Below, one piece after another: positions 8,532 to 20,548 of a stretch of 64,000 nt of DNA; the first letter of the stretch is position 1; each line of letters starts with the position of its first letter. The DNA lies in assembly GCF_030149505.1 (NCBI RefSeq), contig NZ_JASBRN010000020.1, positions 1-64,000 of the forward strand. Direction: 5' to 3'. The position numbers and the translations under genes are program-made. The notes under the pieces were generated by a model, which did no database searches, was not told where the DNA came from, and worked only from the letters and a program-made list of their open reading frames with translations. Source of the DNA: Nocardioides sp. (GTDB lineage Bacteria; Actinomycetota; Actinomycetes; Propionibacteriales; Nocardioidaceae).

Positions 8532-9231
8532 TCAGGACGCGGCGACGCCGCGGCGTACGTCAGCGAGGACCGCCGCCAGGTCGGCGGGACCGAGCCCGGC
8601 GAGGGTGTCGCGGAATACCCGGCGCGGCCCGTCGGGCACCGGGACGTGGTTCTCCACGACCAGCACGGCGCAGCCGGCGGCCTCGGCCGAGGTGGCACCG
8701 GTGCCGGAGTCCTCGATGGCCACACAGTCGGCGGGGTCCAGGCCGAGTGCCGCCGCCGCTGTCAGGTAGGGGTCGGGGTGCGGCTTGCCGCGGGAGACCT
8801 TCTCCCCCGTCACGACGACCGGGAAGGTGCCGGCCGGCAGCTGGCGCAGGATCGGGGTGACGAACCGCTCGTAGGACATCGTCACCAGCGCGCACGGGAC
8901 CTCGGCCTCGCCGAGCGCCGCGAGCAGCTCGACCGCGCCGGGTCGCCACGGGACCGCCTCCTCGACCCGGGCGACGACGCCGTCGAGCAGCTCCTCGACG
9001 ACCTCGGCCGGTGACTGAGACAGCCCCATGGCCCCCTTGATCACCCGGCCGGACTCCAGCAGGTCGTTGCCGACGAGCTGCAGTGCCTGCTCGTGGGTCC
9101 ACGTGGCGCCGTACTTCTGCGCCATCGCCATCTCGGTGGCGATCCAGTAGGGCTCGGTGTCGACGAGGGTCCCGTCCATGTCCCACAGGACGGCCGCCGG
9201 CACGCCGTTGCCCTTCTGCTGGAGCGCCGGC

Positions 9232-9239
<8 letters not shown>
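8532..9239 (-). CDS. HAD-superfamily hydrolase, beta-phosphoglucomutase-like
   Basis: 235 residues with the HAD motifs in order: DMDGTLVD nucleophile, a Ser/Thr in VTMSYERF, Lys in RGKPHPDPY, and EDSGTG acidic motif, with an alpha-helical cap between motifs I and II. It is a small-phosphate-ester phosphatase or phosphoglucomutase-like enzyme with unknown substrate. The ATG start (complement of 9237-9239) overlaps the metH stop by 8 bp, so it is read from the metH transcript. Confidence 0.85.
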
Positions 9240-12960
<3,721 letters not shown>

Positions 12961-13097
12961 GCGGGTCCTCTCGCGGTCGGGATCTCCAGCGTAGGAAGGG
13001 TGTCCGGAGGCTGGACGGCCTTCCCAGATCGTGACACCGCGAGCAAGCACGCCGAAATCGCCGCGGTCATCGCACCAGCCCGGCCTAGGGTGGACGG

Positions 13098-13946
13098 GTG
13101 ATCGAGATCGACGACGCCCCGGAGCTGGTGGACCCCATCGTCATCGCGGCCTTCGAGGGCTGGAACGACGCCGCGGACGCCGCTTCCTCCGTGGTGGACC
13201 ACCTCATGCGCGTCTGGGACGCCCGGGTCGTCGGTGCCGTGGATCCCGAGGACTTCTACGACTTCCAGGTCAACCGACCGGTCGTGGGCACCGACCACCA
13301 CGGCCACCGGAGGCTGACCTGGCCGACCACGCAGATCGCCGTGGCCTCCCCGCCCGACCTGGGGCGCGACGTGATCCTGATCCGCGGCATCGAGCCCAAC
13401 ATGCGCTGGCGGCAGTTCTGCGCCGAGCTGCTCGCCGCCACCGACGAGCTCGGCGGCGAGATGGTCGTCACGCTCGGGGCGCTGCTCGCCGACACCCCCC
13501 ACACCCGCCCCATCCCGGTCACCGGCACTGCCACCGAGCCCGAGCTGGTCGACCGGCTCAAGCTCGAGCAGTCCACCTACGAAGGACCCACCGGCATCGT
13601 CGGGGTCTTCCAGGACGCCTGCGTCCGCGTGGACATGCCGGCCGTGTCCTACTGGGCCGCGGTCCCCCACTACGTCGCCCAGCCCCCCTGCCCCAAGGCC
13701 ACGCTGGCGCTCGTCGGGCAGCTCGAGGACCTGCTGGAGACCTCCATCCCGCTCGGTGACCTCCCCGAGGAGGCACGGGCGTGGGAGCGCGGCGTGGACG
13801 AGCTGGCCGAGGAGGACGAGGACGTCGCCGACTACGTCCGCTCCCTGGAGCAGACCCGTGACACCGCCGACCTGCCGGAGGCCTCCGGCGAGGCGATCGC
13901 GCGGGAGTTCGAGCGCTACCTCAAGCGACGCGAGGACGACGACTGA
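13098..13946 (+). CDS. PAC2-family protein (proteasome assembly chaperone-like fold)
   Basis: 282 residues. It begins [20 protein letters not shown] with [10 protein letters not shown] following, the typical start of actinobacterial PAC2 proteins. The C-terminal 40 residues are highly acidic, then end in KRREDDD. The function in bacteria is not established; the fold is shared with eukaryotic and archaeal proteasome assembly chaperones and it lies near dop/mpa, but a proteasome role is inference. GTG start 6 nt below TAGGGT (13086-13091), probably leaderless. Divergent from metH. Confidence 0.88.
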   Translation: MIEIDDAPELVDPIVIAAFEGWNDAADAASSVVDHLMRVWDARVVGAVDPEDFYDFQVNRPVVGTDHHGHRRLTWPTTQIAVASPPDLGRDVILIRGIEPNMRWRQFCAELLAATDELGGEMVVTLGALLADTPHTRPIPVTGTATEPELVDRLKLEQSTYEGPTGIVGVFQDACVRVDMPAVSYWAAVPHYVAQPPCPKATLALVGQLEDLLETSIPLGDLPEEARAWERGVDELAEEDEDVADYVRSLEQTRDTADLPEASGEAIAREFERYLKRREDDD

Positions 13947-13949
13947 CGG

Positions 13950-13990
13950 GCCGCGTGGCTCGCTGACGCTCCACGCACCTCGACCAGCGG
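13950..13990. repeat. REP-like hairpin remnant between convergent PAC2 and mshC
   Basis: GCGTGG (13953-13958) pairs with CCACGC (13971-13976) around TCGCTGACG, followed by CACCTCGACCAGCGG. The GGCTCGCTGACGCTC and CTCGACCA elements resemble actinobacterial REP sequences. It may serve as a bidirectional terminator. Confidence 0.4.
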
Positions 13991-13995
13991 AGGGG

Positions 13996-15243
13996 TCAGA
14001 GCGAGAGGCCCAGGGCGGCGTCGAGCAGCAGGTGGACCCGGACTGCGGCGTGCGGGTCGGAGGTGTCGGCCAGGCCGCCGGTGCCCAGCGTCGCGTCGGC
14101 CCAGGCGTCCACGAGCGCGACCGCGCGGGGTGCGTCGAGGTCGTCGGCCAGGGCGGCCAGCACCCCGGTGACCACCGGCTCGGAGGGCGCGCCCGCACCC
14201 AGTGCCAGCGCCCGGCGCCAGCGGGCCAGGCGGTCGACCTCGTCGAAGAGCTCGGCGTCGGTCCACTCCCAGTCGCTGCGGTAGTGGTGCTGCAGCAGGG
14301 TCAGCCGGATCGCCATCGGGTCGACGTCGGAGTTGCGCAGGGCCGAGACGAAGACCAGGTTGCCGCGCGACTTCGACATCTTCTCGCCGTCGTAGGCGAC
14401 CATCCCGGCGTGCGCGTAGGCGCGGGCGAAGGGGGTGCCGCCGGTGGCGACGTGGGCGTGCCCCGCGCACATCTCGTGGTGGGGGAAGACCAGGTCCGAG
14501 CCGCCACCCTGCACGTCGAGGGTGCCGCCGAGGTGCTCCCACGCGATGGCGGTGCACTCCACGTGCCAGCCGGGGCGACCCGGGCCGAAGGGGCTCTCCC
14601 ACGAGGGCTCCCCCGGTCGCTCGCCCCGCCAGACGACGCAGTCGAGCGGATCCTTCTTGCCGGGTCGGTCGGGGTCCCCGCCGCGCTCGGGGAAGATCTC
14701 GAGCATGGCCGCGCGGTCGAGACCGGACTCGGCGCCGAAGGCCGGGTCCGCGGTGACGGAGAAGTAGAGGTCGTCGTCGACGCGGTAGACCGCGCCGGCC
14801 GCCTCCATCCGCTGGATCAGGTCGATGACCAGCGGGATCGACTCGACTGCGCCGACGTAGTGCTGCGGCGGCAGGACGCGCAGTGCGGTCATGTCCTGGC
14901 GGAACAGCTCGGTCTCGCGCTCGGCCAGCTCGACCCAGTCCACCTTGACCTTGGTGGCGCGCTCCAGCAGCGGGTCGTCGACGTCGGTGACGTTCTGCAC
15001 GTAGGTGACAGGGTGGCCGGCGTTGATCCAGGCGCGGTGGAGCAGGTCGAAGCCGACGTACGTCGCCGCGTGGCCCATGTGCGTGGCGTCGTAGGGCGTG
15101 ATGCCGCAGACGTAGAGCCGGGCCGAGGAGGCACCCTCCTGCGGCTCGAGCACCATCCGGCCCCCGGTGGCGGTGTCGTGGACGGACACCGGCGGGGCCG
15201 TGACCCCGAGGTCCGGGACGGCAGGAGCAGACCAGGCGCGCAT
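13996..15243 (-). CDS. mshC: Cysteine--GlcN-Ins ligase MshC (mycothiol biosynthesis)
   Basis: 415 residues. It joins cysteine to glucosaminyl-inositol using ATP, the penultimate mycothiol step. It is a class I cysteinyl-tRNA synthetase paralogue: [15 protein letters not shown] carries the first zinc cysteine and HIGH-like motif, [10 protein letters not shown] the second zinc region, and EKMSKSRGN the KMSKS loop. The tRNA-binding C-terminus of CysS is absent and the N-terminal [10 protein letters not shown] is MshC-typical. ATG 6 nt below TAGGCT (15250-15255). Confidence 0.96.
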   Translation of the reverse strand: MRAWSAPAVPDLGVTAPPVSVHDTATGGRMVLEPQEGASSARLYVCGITPYDATHMGHAATYVGFDLLHRAWINAGHPVTYVQNVTDVDDPLLERATKVKVDWVELAERETELFRQDMTALRVLPPQHYVGAVESIPLVIDLIQRMEAAGAVYRVDDDLYFSVTADPAFGAESGLDRAAMLEIFPERGGDPDRPGKKDPLDCVVWRGERPGEPSWESPFGPGRPGWHVECTAIAWEHLGGTLDVQGGGSDLVFPHHEMCAGHAHVATGGTPFARAYAHAGMVAYDGEKMSKSRGNLVFVSALRNSDVDPMAIRLTLLQHHYRSDWEWTDAELFDEVDRLARWRRALALGAGAPSEPVVTGVLAALADDLDAPRAVALVDAWADATLGTGGLADTSDPHAAVRVHLLLDAALGLSL

Positions 15244-15277
15244 GGGGCGAGCCTAGACGGGGACCCTCCCCGGAGGA

Positions 15278-16051
15278 TCAGAAGGGCGGCCAGGGGATCG
15301 CCGGCCCGCCACCACCGGGGAACGGCAGCGCCCCGGCGGACAGCAGCCGGTCGCAGCGGCGGCGCACGCAGTCGATCTCGAGGTCGGTGAGCAGCGGGGC
15401 GAGCGCGTCGCCGAGAGCCCCGGCGAGGGCCTCGCGGACCCGGGAGACCGCGGCGGTCTCGACGTCGGTCAGCCGCTCCCCGGCCCAGCCCCACAGCACG
15501 GTGCGCAGCTTGTGCTCGTGGTGGAAGGCGATCCCGTGGTCGATGCCGAAGCGGTGGCCGTCGGGCATCTCCAGGACGTGACCGCCCTTGCGGTCGGCGT
15601 TGTTGAGGACCACGTCCAGCACCGCGACCCGCCGCAGGGCGTCGGTGTCCTCGTGGACCAGCGAGATGGGGCGGTCGTGGGCGTCGTACCCGTCGAAGAC
15701 GTGGAGGTAGCCCTCGGGCAGCTCGTCCTCGGGGACCAGCGTCACGGCCGCCTGGGACTCGTCGGGCTCCTGCCACTCCTGGAACATCCCCGGGCCGTGC
15801 GGGCCCTCACCGAGCCAGGTGAGGGGCACCGGGCAGCGGAAGGCGTCGCCGGCGAAGACCTCGGCGACCAGGTGGGCGGCCACCTCGCGGTCGGCGAGCA
15901 CGGCGCCCGGGAAGTCCCACAGGGGGCGCTCCCCCGCCGCGGGCTTGTAGACCACGCGCACGTCGCCGTCGGGGGTGCGCACCGCGCCCACGAAGGTCGC
16001 GTTGGAGGCGGGCATGACCCGCCCGTGCAGGACCAGCTCGCCCTCGAGCAC
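15278..16051 (-). CDS. SCO1664-family protein, kinase-like fold, function unknown
   Basis: 257 residues. VRVVYKPAAGERPLWDFPG resembles a lysine-containing ATP-binding strand, DVVLNNADRKGGHVL a catalytic loop, and GIDHGIAFHHE a metal-binding motif, as in phosphatidylinositol 3/4-kinase-like and HipA-like folds. No substrate is known to me. The GTG at 16051 was chosen because it lies 13 nt past the end of the preceding DUF3090 stop codon region and starts MLEGELVLHGRV, the usual family start; 12-14 nt overlap with that gene remain. The gene cluster mshC/SCO1664/DUF3090/phosphatase/uppP looks conserved across Actinobacteria. Confidence 0.82.
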   Translation of the reverse strand: MLEGELVLHGRVMPASNATFVGAVRTPDGDVRVVYKPAAGERPLWDFPGAVLADREVAAHLVAEVFAGDAFRCPVPLTWLGEGPHGPGMFQEWQEPDESQAAVTLVPEDELPEGYLHVFDGYDAHDRPISLVHEDTDALRRVAVLDVVLNNADRKGGHVLEMPDGHRFGIDHGIAFHHEHKLRTVLWGWAGERLTDVETAAVSRVREALAGALGDALAPLLTDLEIDCVRRRCDRLLSAGALPFPGGGGPAIPWPPF

Positions 16052-16062
16052 GGGGCCCTGCC

Positions 16063-16644
16063 TCAGACGGGGTCGCGGCGGCGGAAGCCGTTGGCCCGGA
16101 CGCACAGGTGGCCCTCCGGGTCGATCGGCTCGCCGCAGAACGGGCAGGTGGGTCGGCCGGCGCCCAGCACGCTCTCGCTGCGCTGGACGAAGGCCCGGGC
16201 GACCCCGGCCGGTACCCGGACCAGCAGCACCTCCTCGGGCTCGGGCTCCTCGAAGTCGTGGTCCTGCCCGAGCTGGTCGGGGCTCACCACGGCGGCCTCC
16301 GTGAACGGGAAGACCTCGATGACCACGCGCTCGTCGCCGGGGTCCCAGGACAGGGTCATGGTGCCGGCGCGGAACTCCTCCTCGATCGGCTGCTCGAGGG
16401 GGTCGTTGTCCTGCAGGGCCAGCGGTGCGACCGCAGGGATGACGGCCTCGGTGCCGCTGGCCATGACCTCGTCGAGCAGCTCGTCGATCCGCTCGGCCAG
16501 CGCGGCGACCTGCTGCTTCTCCAGCGCCACGCTCACGAGGCGGTTGCCGGTGCGGGCCTGCAGGAAGAAGGTGCGGGAGCCGGGCGGGCCGACGGTGCCC
16601 GCGACGAAGCGCTCGGGCGGGTCGAATCCGTGGACCAGGGGCAT
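16063..16644 (-). CDS. DUF3090 family protein
   Basis: 193 residues, standard for the family. It begins MPLVHGFDPPERFVAGTVG and ends with a small metal-knuckle-like segment CPFCGEPIDPEGHLC. Function unknown. ATG lies 7 nt below TAAGGT (16652-16657). It sits between the histidine phosphatase and the kinase-like gene, all in one direction with short gaps, so the three probably act together. Confidence 0.9.
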   Translation of the reverse strand: MPLVHGFDPPERFVAGTVGPPGSRTFFLQARTGNRLVSVALEKQQVAALAERIDELLDEVMASGTEAVIPAVAPLALQDNDPLEQPIEEEFRAGTMTLSWDPGDERVVIEVFPFTEAAVVSPDQLGQDHDFEEPEPEEVLLVRVPAGVARAFVQRSESVLGAGRPTCPFCGEPIDPEGHLCVRANGFRRRDPV

Positions 16645-16654
16645 GGCGGCAACC

Positions 16655-17392
16655 TTAGGGGCGGGCCCCAGCAGGGGCCTCCCCCGGACCGGCGCCCCCG
16701 CCGACCGCGGCGTCGGCCGAAGCGCTGGCCTTGCGGGAGCGTCCCTTCTTCGCCGGGGGCCTGAGCCAGGACAGGTCGCCCTCGTGGGTGTTGCTCGCCA
16801 GGACGTAGGGCCGGTGCTCGGTGTAGCGCACGATCGACAGCGAGGCGGGGTCGACGGAGATGCGCTGGAAGAGGTCCAGGTGCATGCCGAGCGCGTCGGC
16901 CAGCACCGACTTGATGATGTCGCCGTGGCTGACCGCGACCCAGACCGCGTGCGGGCCGTGCTCGGCCTCCACGAGGGCGTCGTGGCGGCGTACGGCCTCG
17001 ACGGCGCGGGCCTGCATCGTGGCCATCGACTCCCCGCCGGGGAACGCCGCGGCCGACGGGTGGGCCTGGACGGTGCGCCACAGCGGCTCCTTGGCCAGCT
17101 CCTTGAGCGTGCGGCCCTGCCAGTCGCCGTAGTCGCACTCGGTGATCCCGCGCTCGGTCACGACCGCCGGCTCGCCCTGCTGGGCGGCCAGCACGAGCCT
17201 GGAGGTCTGCTTGCAGCGCTCCAGCGGGCTGGTGACCAGCTTGACGACGGGCACGCCCGCGAGCCGGGCTCCGGCCCGCTCGGCCTGGCCCCTCCCGTGG
17301 TCGTCGAGGCGGACCCCGGGGGTGCGACCGGCCAGCACGCCCGAGGCGTTGGCGGTGGTGCGGCCGTGGCGGACGAGCACGACGGTGGCCAT
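16655..17392 (-). CDS. Histidine phosphatase (MSMEG_4193-type putative phosphomutase)
   Basis: 245 residues. LVRHGRTTAN gives the catalytic RHG motif, VAVSHGDIIKSV the second active-site His, and ERCKQTSRL the conserved Arg region. The last 30 residues are low-complexity Lys/Ala/Gly. It belongs to the phosphoglycerate-mutase-like family with an unassigned substrate (Rv2135c is the mycobacterial counterpart). ATG 7 nt below TAGAGT (17400-17405). Confidence 0.88.
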   Translation of the reverse strand: MATVVLVRHGRTTANASGVLAGRTPGVRLDDHGRGQAERAGARLAGVPVVKLVTSPLERCKQTSRLVLAAQQGEPAVVTERGITECDYGDWQGRTLKELAKEPLWRTVQAHPSAAAFPGGESMATMQARAVEAVRRHDALVEAEHGPHAVWVAVSHGDIIKSVLADALGMHLDLFQRISVDPASLSIVRYTEHRPYVLASNTHEGDLSWLRPPAKKGRSRKASASADAAVGGGAGPGEAPAGARP

Positions 17393-17436
17393 GTCCTGGA
17401 CTCTAGCCAGGGGGTCGCGGCGCTAGCGTGAGGTCC

Positions 17437-18426
17437 GTGATCGTCGACAGCGCCGTCTACCGCCAGGGCACCCGGGTGGTCGTGGAGGACGGCACCCACG
17501 ACGCGCACGACTACCCTCACCTGCGCGATGCGGCGGCCCGTGGGGGCGGCTTCGTCTGGGTGGGGCTGCACGAGCCGAGCCAGGAGGAGCTGGGCGCGGT
17601 GGCCGACGCGTTCTCGCTGCACCCGCTCGCGGTCGAGGACGCGGTCAAGGCCCATCAGCGGCCCAAGCTCGAGCGCTACGGCGACAGCCTGTTCCTGGTG
17701 CTCAAGACCCTCTGGTACGTCGACGAGGAGGACGCGGTCGAGACCGGGGAGATCAGCATCTTCATGGGCGCGGACTTCGTCGTGACGGTGCGGCACGGCC
17801 TGGGCAGCGGCCTCGCCGCCGCGCGCGAGAGCCTCGAAAGCGATGCGCACGTGCTGGAGCACGGGCCTGCGGCGGTCGTCTACGCCGTCTGCGACCGGGT
17901 CGTCGACGAGTACGTCGCGGTCGTCGACGAGCTGCAGGTCGACGTGGACGAGGTGGAGGTCTCGGTCTTCTCCGAGGAGCGCACCAACGACGCCGTACGG
18001 ATCTACACCCTCAAGCGCGAGATCGCGGAGGTGCGTCGGGCCGTGCTGCCGCTCCGCGAGCCGATGTCCCGCTTCGCCGCCGGTCAGGTGCGCGAGGTGG
18101 GCGAGGAGGCGGCGCCTTTCTTCCGCGACGTGCTCGACCACCTGGCCCGCACCGCGGACGAGGTCGACAGCCTCGACACGCTGCTCTCCACCGCCTTCGA
18201 GGCCCACGTCGCCCAGCTGTCGCTGCAGCAGAACGACGACATGCGCAAGATCTCCGCCGGGGCCGCCCTGGTGGTCGTCCCGACCCTCATCGCCGGGATC
18301 TACGGCATGAACTTCACCCACATGCCCGAGCTCGGGTGGACGCTGGGCTACCCGTTCGCCTTGTTGCTCATGGGTGGGGTGTCAGGGCTGCTGTGGTGGT
18401 TCTTCCGGCGCTCGGGGTGGTTGTAG
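17437..18426 (+). CDS. corA: CorA-family divalent metal ion transporter
   Basis: 329 residues. A long soluble N-terminal domain precedes two C-terminal membrane helices, and the GMNF signature (YGMNFTHMPELGW) sits at the end of the first. It is a pentameric Mg2+/Co2+ channel. Start: GTG at 17437 gives MIVDSAVYRQG, the usual family start, 7 nt below TAGCGT (17424-17429); an in-frame GTG at 17428 overlaps that box and is less likely. Divergent from the phosphatase gene. Confidence 0.92.
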   Translation: MIVDSAVYRQGTRVVVEDGTHDAHDYPHLRDAAARGGGFVWVGLHEPSQEELGAVADAFSLHPLAVEDAVKAHQRPKLERYGDSLFLVLKTLWYVDEEDAVETGEISIFMGADFVVTVRHGLGSGLAAARESLESDAHVLEHGPAAVVYAVCDRVVDEYVAVVDELQVDVDEVEVSVFSEERTNDAVRIYTLKREIAEVRRAVLPLREPMSRFAAGQVREVGEEAAPFFRDVLDHLARTADEVDSLDTLLSTAFEAHVAQLSLQQNDDMRKISAGAALVVVPTLIAGIYGMNFTHMPELGWTLGYPFALLLMGGVSGLLWWFFRRSGWL

Positions 18427-18436
18427 GCCGGCGCCC

Positions 18437-19261
18437 TCAGGCGGCCAGGACGCCGGTGGACAGCAGCACCAGCACCGCGCCGCCGAGGGCGACCCGGTAG
18501 ACCACGAACGGGGTGTAGGTCCGGGTGGTGACCCAGCGCAGAAGCCAGGCGATGACGGCGTACCCGACGACGAAGGAGACGACGGTGCCGACGATGGTCG
18601 GGCCCCAGCCGTAGGCGTTGTCGCCGTCGGGGATCTCGCTGAGCTGGAAGACCCCGGCGCCGACGACCGCGGGGATCGCGAGCAGGAAGGCGAACCGGGT
18701 GGCCGCGGCCCGCTCGTAGCCGAGGATGCGGCCCATCGACAGGGTCGCGCCCGAGCGGGAGACGCCGGGCACCAGCGCCATCGCCTGGGCCATGCCCATG
18801 AGCACCGCGTCGCGCAGCGTGAGCTTCTTGATCGGCCGGTCGTTGCGGCCGAGGCGGTCGGCGAGCCCCAGGACCACGCCGAAGACGATCAGGGTGGTGC
18901 CGACGATCCACAGGCTGCGGAAGTCCTGCTCGATCAGGTCCTTGAGCAGGATGCCCAGCACCACGATGGGCAGCGAGCCGACGATGATGAACCAGCCCAT
19001 CCGGGCGTCGAGGTGCCCGCGGTACTCCGCCTGGAACAGCGAGCGCACCCACGTCGAGCCGATCCGCCAGATGTCCTCGCGGAAGTAGATGAGCACCGCC
19101 AGCTCGGTGCCGATCTGCACGACCGCGGTGAAGGCCGCGCCCGGGTCCCCCCAGCCGAACAGCTCGGGGAAGATCCGGAGGTGGGCGCTGGAGGAGATGG
19201 GGAGGAACTCCGTGAGTCCCTGCAGCGTCCCGAGGACGACGGCCTTGAGGAGGTCGAGCAC
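18437..19261 (-). CDS. uppP: Undecaprenyl-diphosphatase UppP (BacA)
   Basis: 274 residues, multi-spanning. EFLPISSSAHL is the first active-site motif and PGVSRSGATLSMG the second. It dephosphorylates undecaprenyl diphosphate to recycle the cell-wall lipid carrier. The GTG start (complement of 19259-19261) lies 8 nt below TAGGCT (19270-19275); upstream in-frame sequence is not family-like. The stop is 10 bp from the convergent corA stop. Confidence 0.94.
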   Translation of the reverse strand: MLDLLKAVVLGTLQGLTEFLPISSSAHLRIFPELFGWGDPGAAFTAVVQIGTELAVLIYFREDIWRIGSTWVRSLFQAEYRGHLDARMGWFIIVGSLPIVVLGILLKDLIEQDFRSLWIVGTTLIVFGVVLGLADRLGRNDRPIKKLTLRDAVLMGMAQAMALVPGVSRSGATLSMGRILGYERAAATRFAFLLAIPAVVGAGVFQLSEIPDGDNAYGWGPTIVGTVVSFVVGYAVIAWLLRWVTTRTYTPFVVYRVALGGAVLVLLSTGVLAA

Positions 19262-19350
19262 GGGCAGCAAGCCTAGGGGTGGCAGGCCCGTGGACGTGCA
19301 CGGCGAGCCGAGGCGGGTGCGGGCGGCCGCTGCCGCTAGGTTCTGCTGCC

Positions 19351-20301
19351 ATGCAGCAGCGATCCGTGGGAGCCACCGGGCTCCGGGTCTCCCGGCTGGG
19401 CCTGGGCACGATGACCTGGGGTCGCGACACCGACGAGCACGAGGCGCGCGACCAGCTGGTCGCGTTCGTGGAGGCGGGCGGCACCCTGGTCGACTCCGCG
19501 GCGGCGTACGCCGAGGGGCGGTCGGAGGCACTGCTGGGCTCGCTCCTGGGCGACGTCGTGCACCGCGACGAGGTCGTCATCGCCACGAAGGCGGCGATCA
19601 GCGCCCGCGACGGGCGCACCCACGTCGACGCCTCGCGCGGGTCGCTGCTCCCCACCCTCGACGCGTCCCTGCGCCGGCTCGGCGTCGACCACGTCGACCT
19701 GTGGCAGGTCCACACCTGGGACCCCCGCACCCCGCTCGAGGAGACGCTCAGCGCGCTCGACCTCGCGGTGACCAGCGGCCGGGCGTCGTACGTCGGCATC
19801 TCCAACTACTCCGGGTGGCAGACCGCGCAGGCGGCGACGTGGCAGGCCGCGTTGCCGGGGCGGGTGCGGCTGGCCTCGACCCAGGTGGAGTACTCATTGG
19901 TCAACCGCGGCGTCGAGCACGAGGTGCTGCCCGCCGCCCAGGCGATGGGACTGGGCGTGCTGCCGTGGTCCCCGCTGGGTCGCGGGGTGCTGACGGGGAA
20001 GTACCGCACCGGCACGCCTACCGACTCCCGCGCCGCCACCAGCCAGTTCTCCCGTTTCGTGCAGCCCTACCTCGACGACGAGCGGACCGTGGCGGTGGTG
20101 GAGGCGGTGTGCCGCGCGGCCGAGGGGCTCGACCTCTCCCCGGTGCAGGTCGCGCTCGCCTGGGTCCGCGACCGTCCTGGGGTCACCTCGCCTATCGTGG
20201 GAGCGCGGACCGCGGCCCAGCTGCGGACCGCCCTCAGCGTCGAGGACCTCACCCTGCCGCCCGAGATCGTGGCGGCACTGGACGACGTGAGCGCGGACTG
20301 A
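19351..20301 (+). CDS. Aldo/keto reductase
   Basis: 316 residues, NADPH-dependent TIM-barrel oxidoreductase. Visible residues: Asp and Tyr of the catalytic tetrad in DSAAAYAEGRSE, Lys in VIATKAAI, and the nucleotide-binding end region SPIVGARTAAQL. Substrate unknown. ATG 8 nt below TAGGTT (19337-19342). Confidence 0.9.
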   Translation: MQQRSVGATGLRVSRLGLGTMTWGRDTDEHEARDQLVAFVEAGGTLVDSAAAYAEGRSEALLGSLLGDVVHRDEVVIATKAAISARDGRTHVDASRGSLLPTLDASLRRLGVDHVDLWQVHTWDPRTPLEETLSALDLAVTSGRASYVGISNYSGWQTAQAATWQAALPGRVRLASTQVEYSLVNRGVEHEVLPAAQAMGLGVLPWSPLGRGVLTGKYRTGTPTDSRAATSQFSRFVQPYLDDERTVAVVEAVCRAAEGLDLSPVQVALAWVRDRPGVTSPIVGARTAAQLRTALSVEDLTLPPEIVAALDDVSAD

Positions 20302-20332
20302 CCCGCCTCACCGGCACGTGACGGGAGGGCTG

Positions 20333-20548
20333 ATGAGAGCCGACCGACGACCCCTCCGCAACGGGGTGGAGTGGGAGTTCGAGAGCGTCGCCTTCTCGCG
20401 CGACCTGTCACGCAACGTCGTGCGCAAGCTGCTCGTCGAGCGCGCCGAGCACGGCGGCTGGGAGCTGGACCGGGTGCGGATCGGCAACGACGGGGTGCGG
20501 CGGGTCGTGCTGCGGCGCAAGATCATCCGCGCGGTCCGGACGGCCTAG
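20333..20548 (+). CDS. DUF5703 family small protein
   Basis: 71 residues. VEWEFESVAFSRDLSRNVVR and GGWELDRVRIGNDGVRRVVL followed by RRKIIR match the compact actinobacterial DUF5703 family. The ATG has GGGAGG 5-6 nt upstream. Its TAG stop shares the palindromic CTAG (20545-20548) with the stop of the convergent peptidase gene. Confidence 0.82.
   Translation: MRADRRPLRNGVEWEFESVAFSRDLSRNVVRKLLVERAEHGGWELDRVRIGNDGVRRVVLRRKIIRAVRTA

Noticed and set aside
12961..13097. Cobalamin riboswitch upstream of metH
   Set aside because: Only 137 bp are available and no conserved B12-box sequence is seen.
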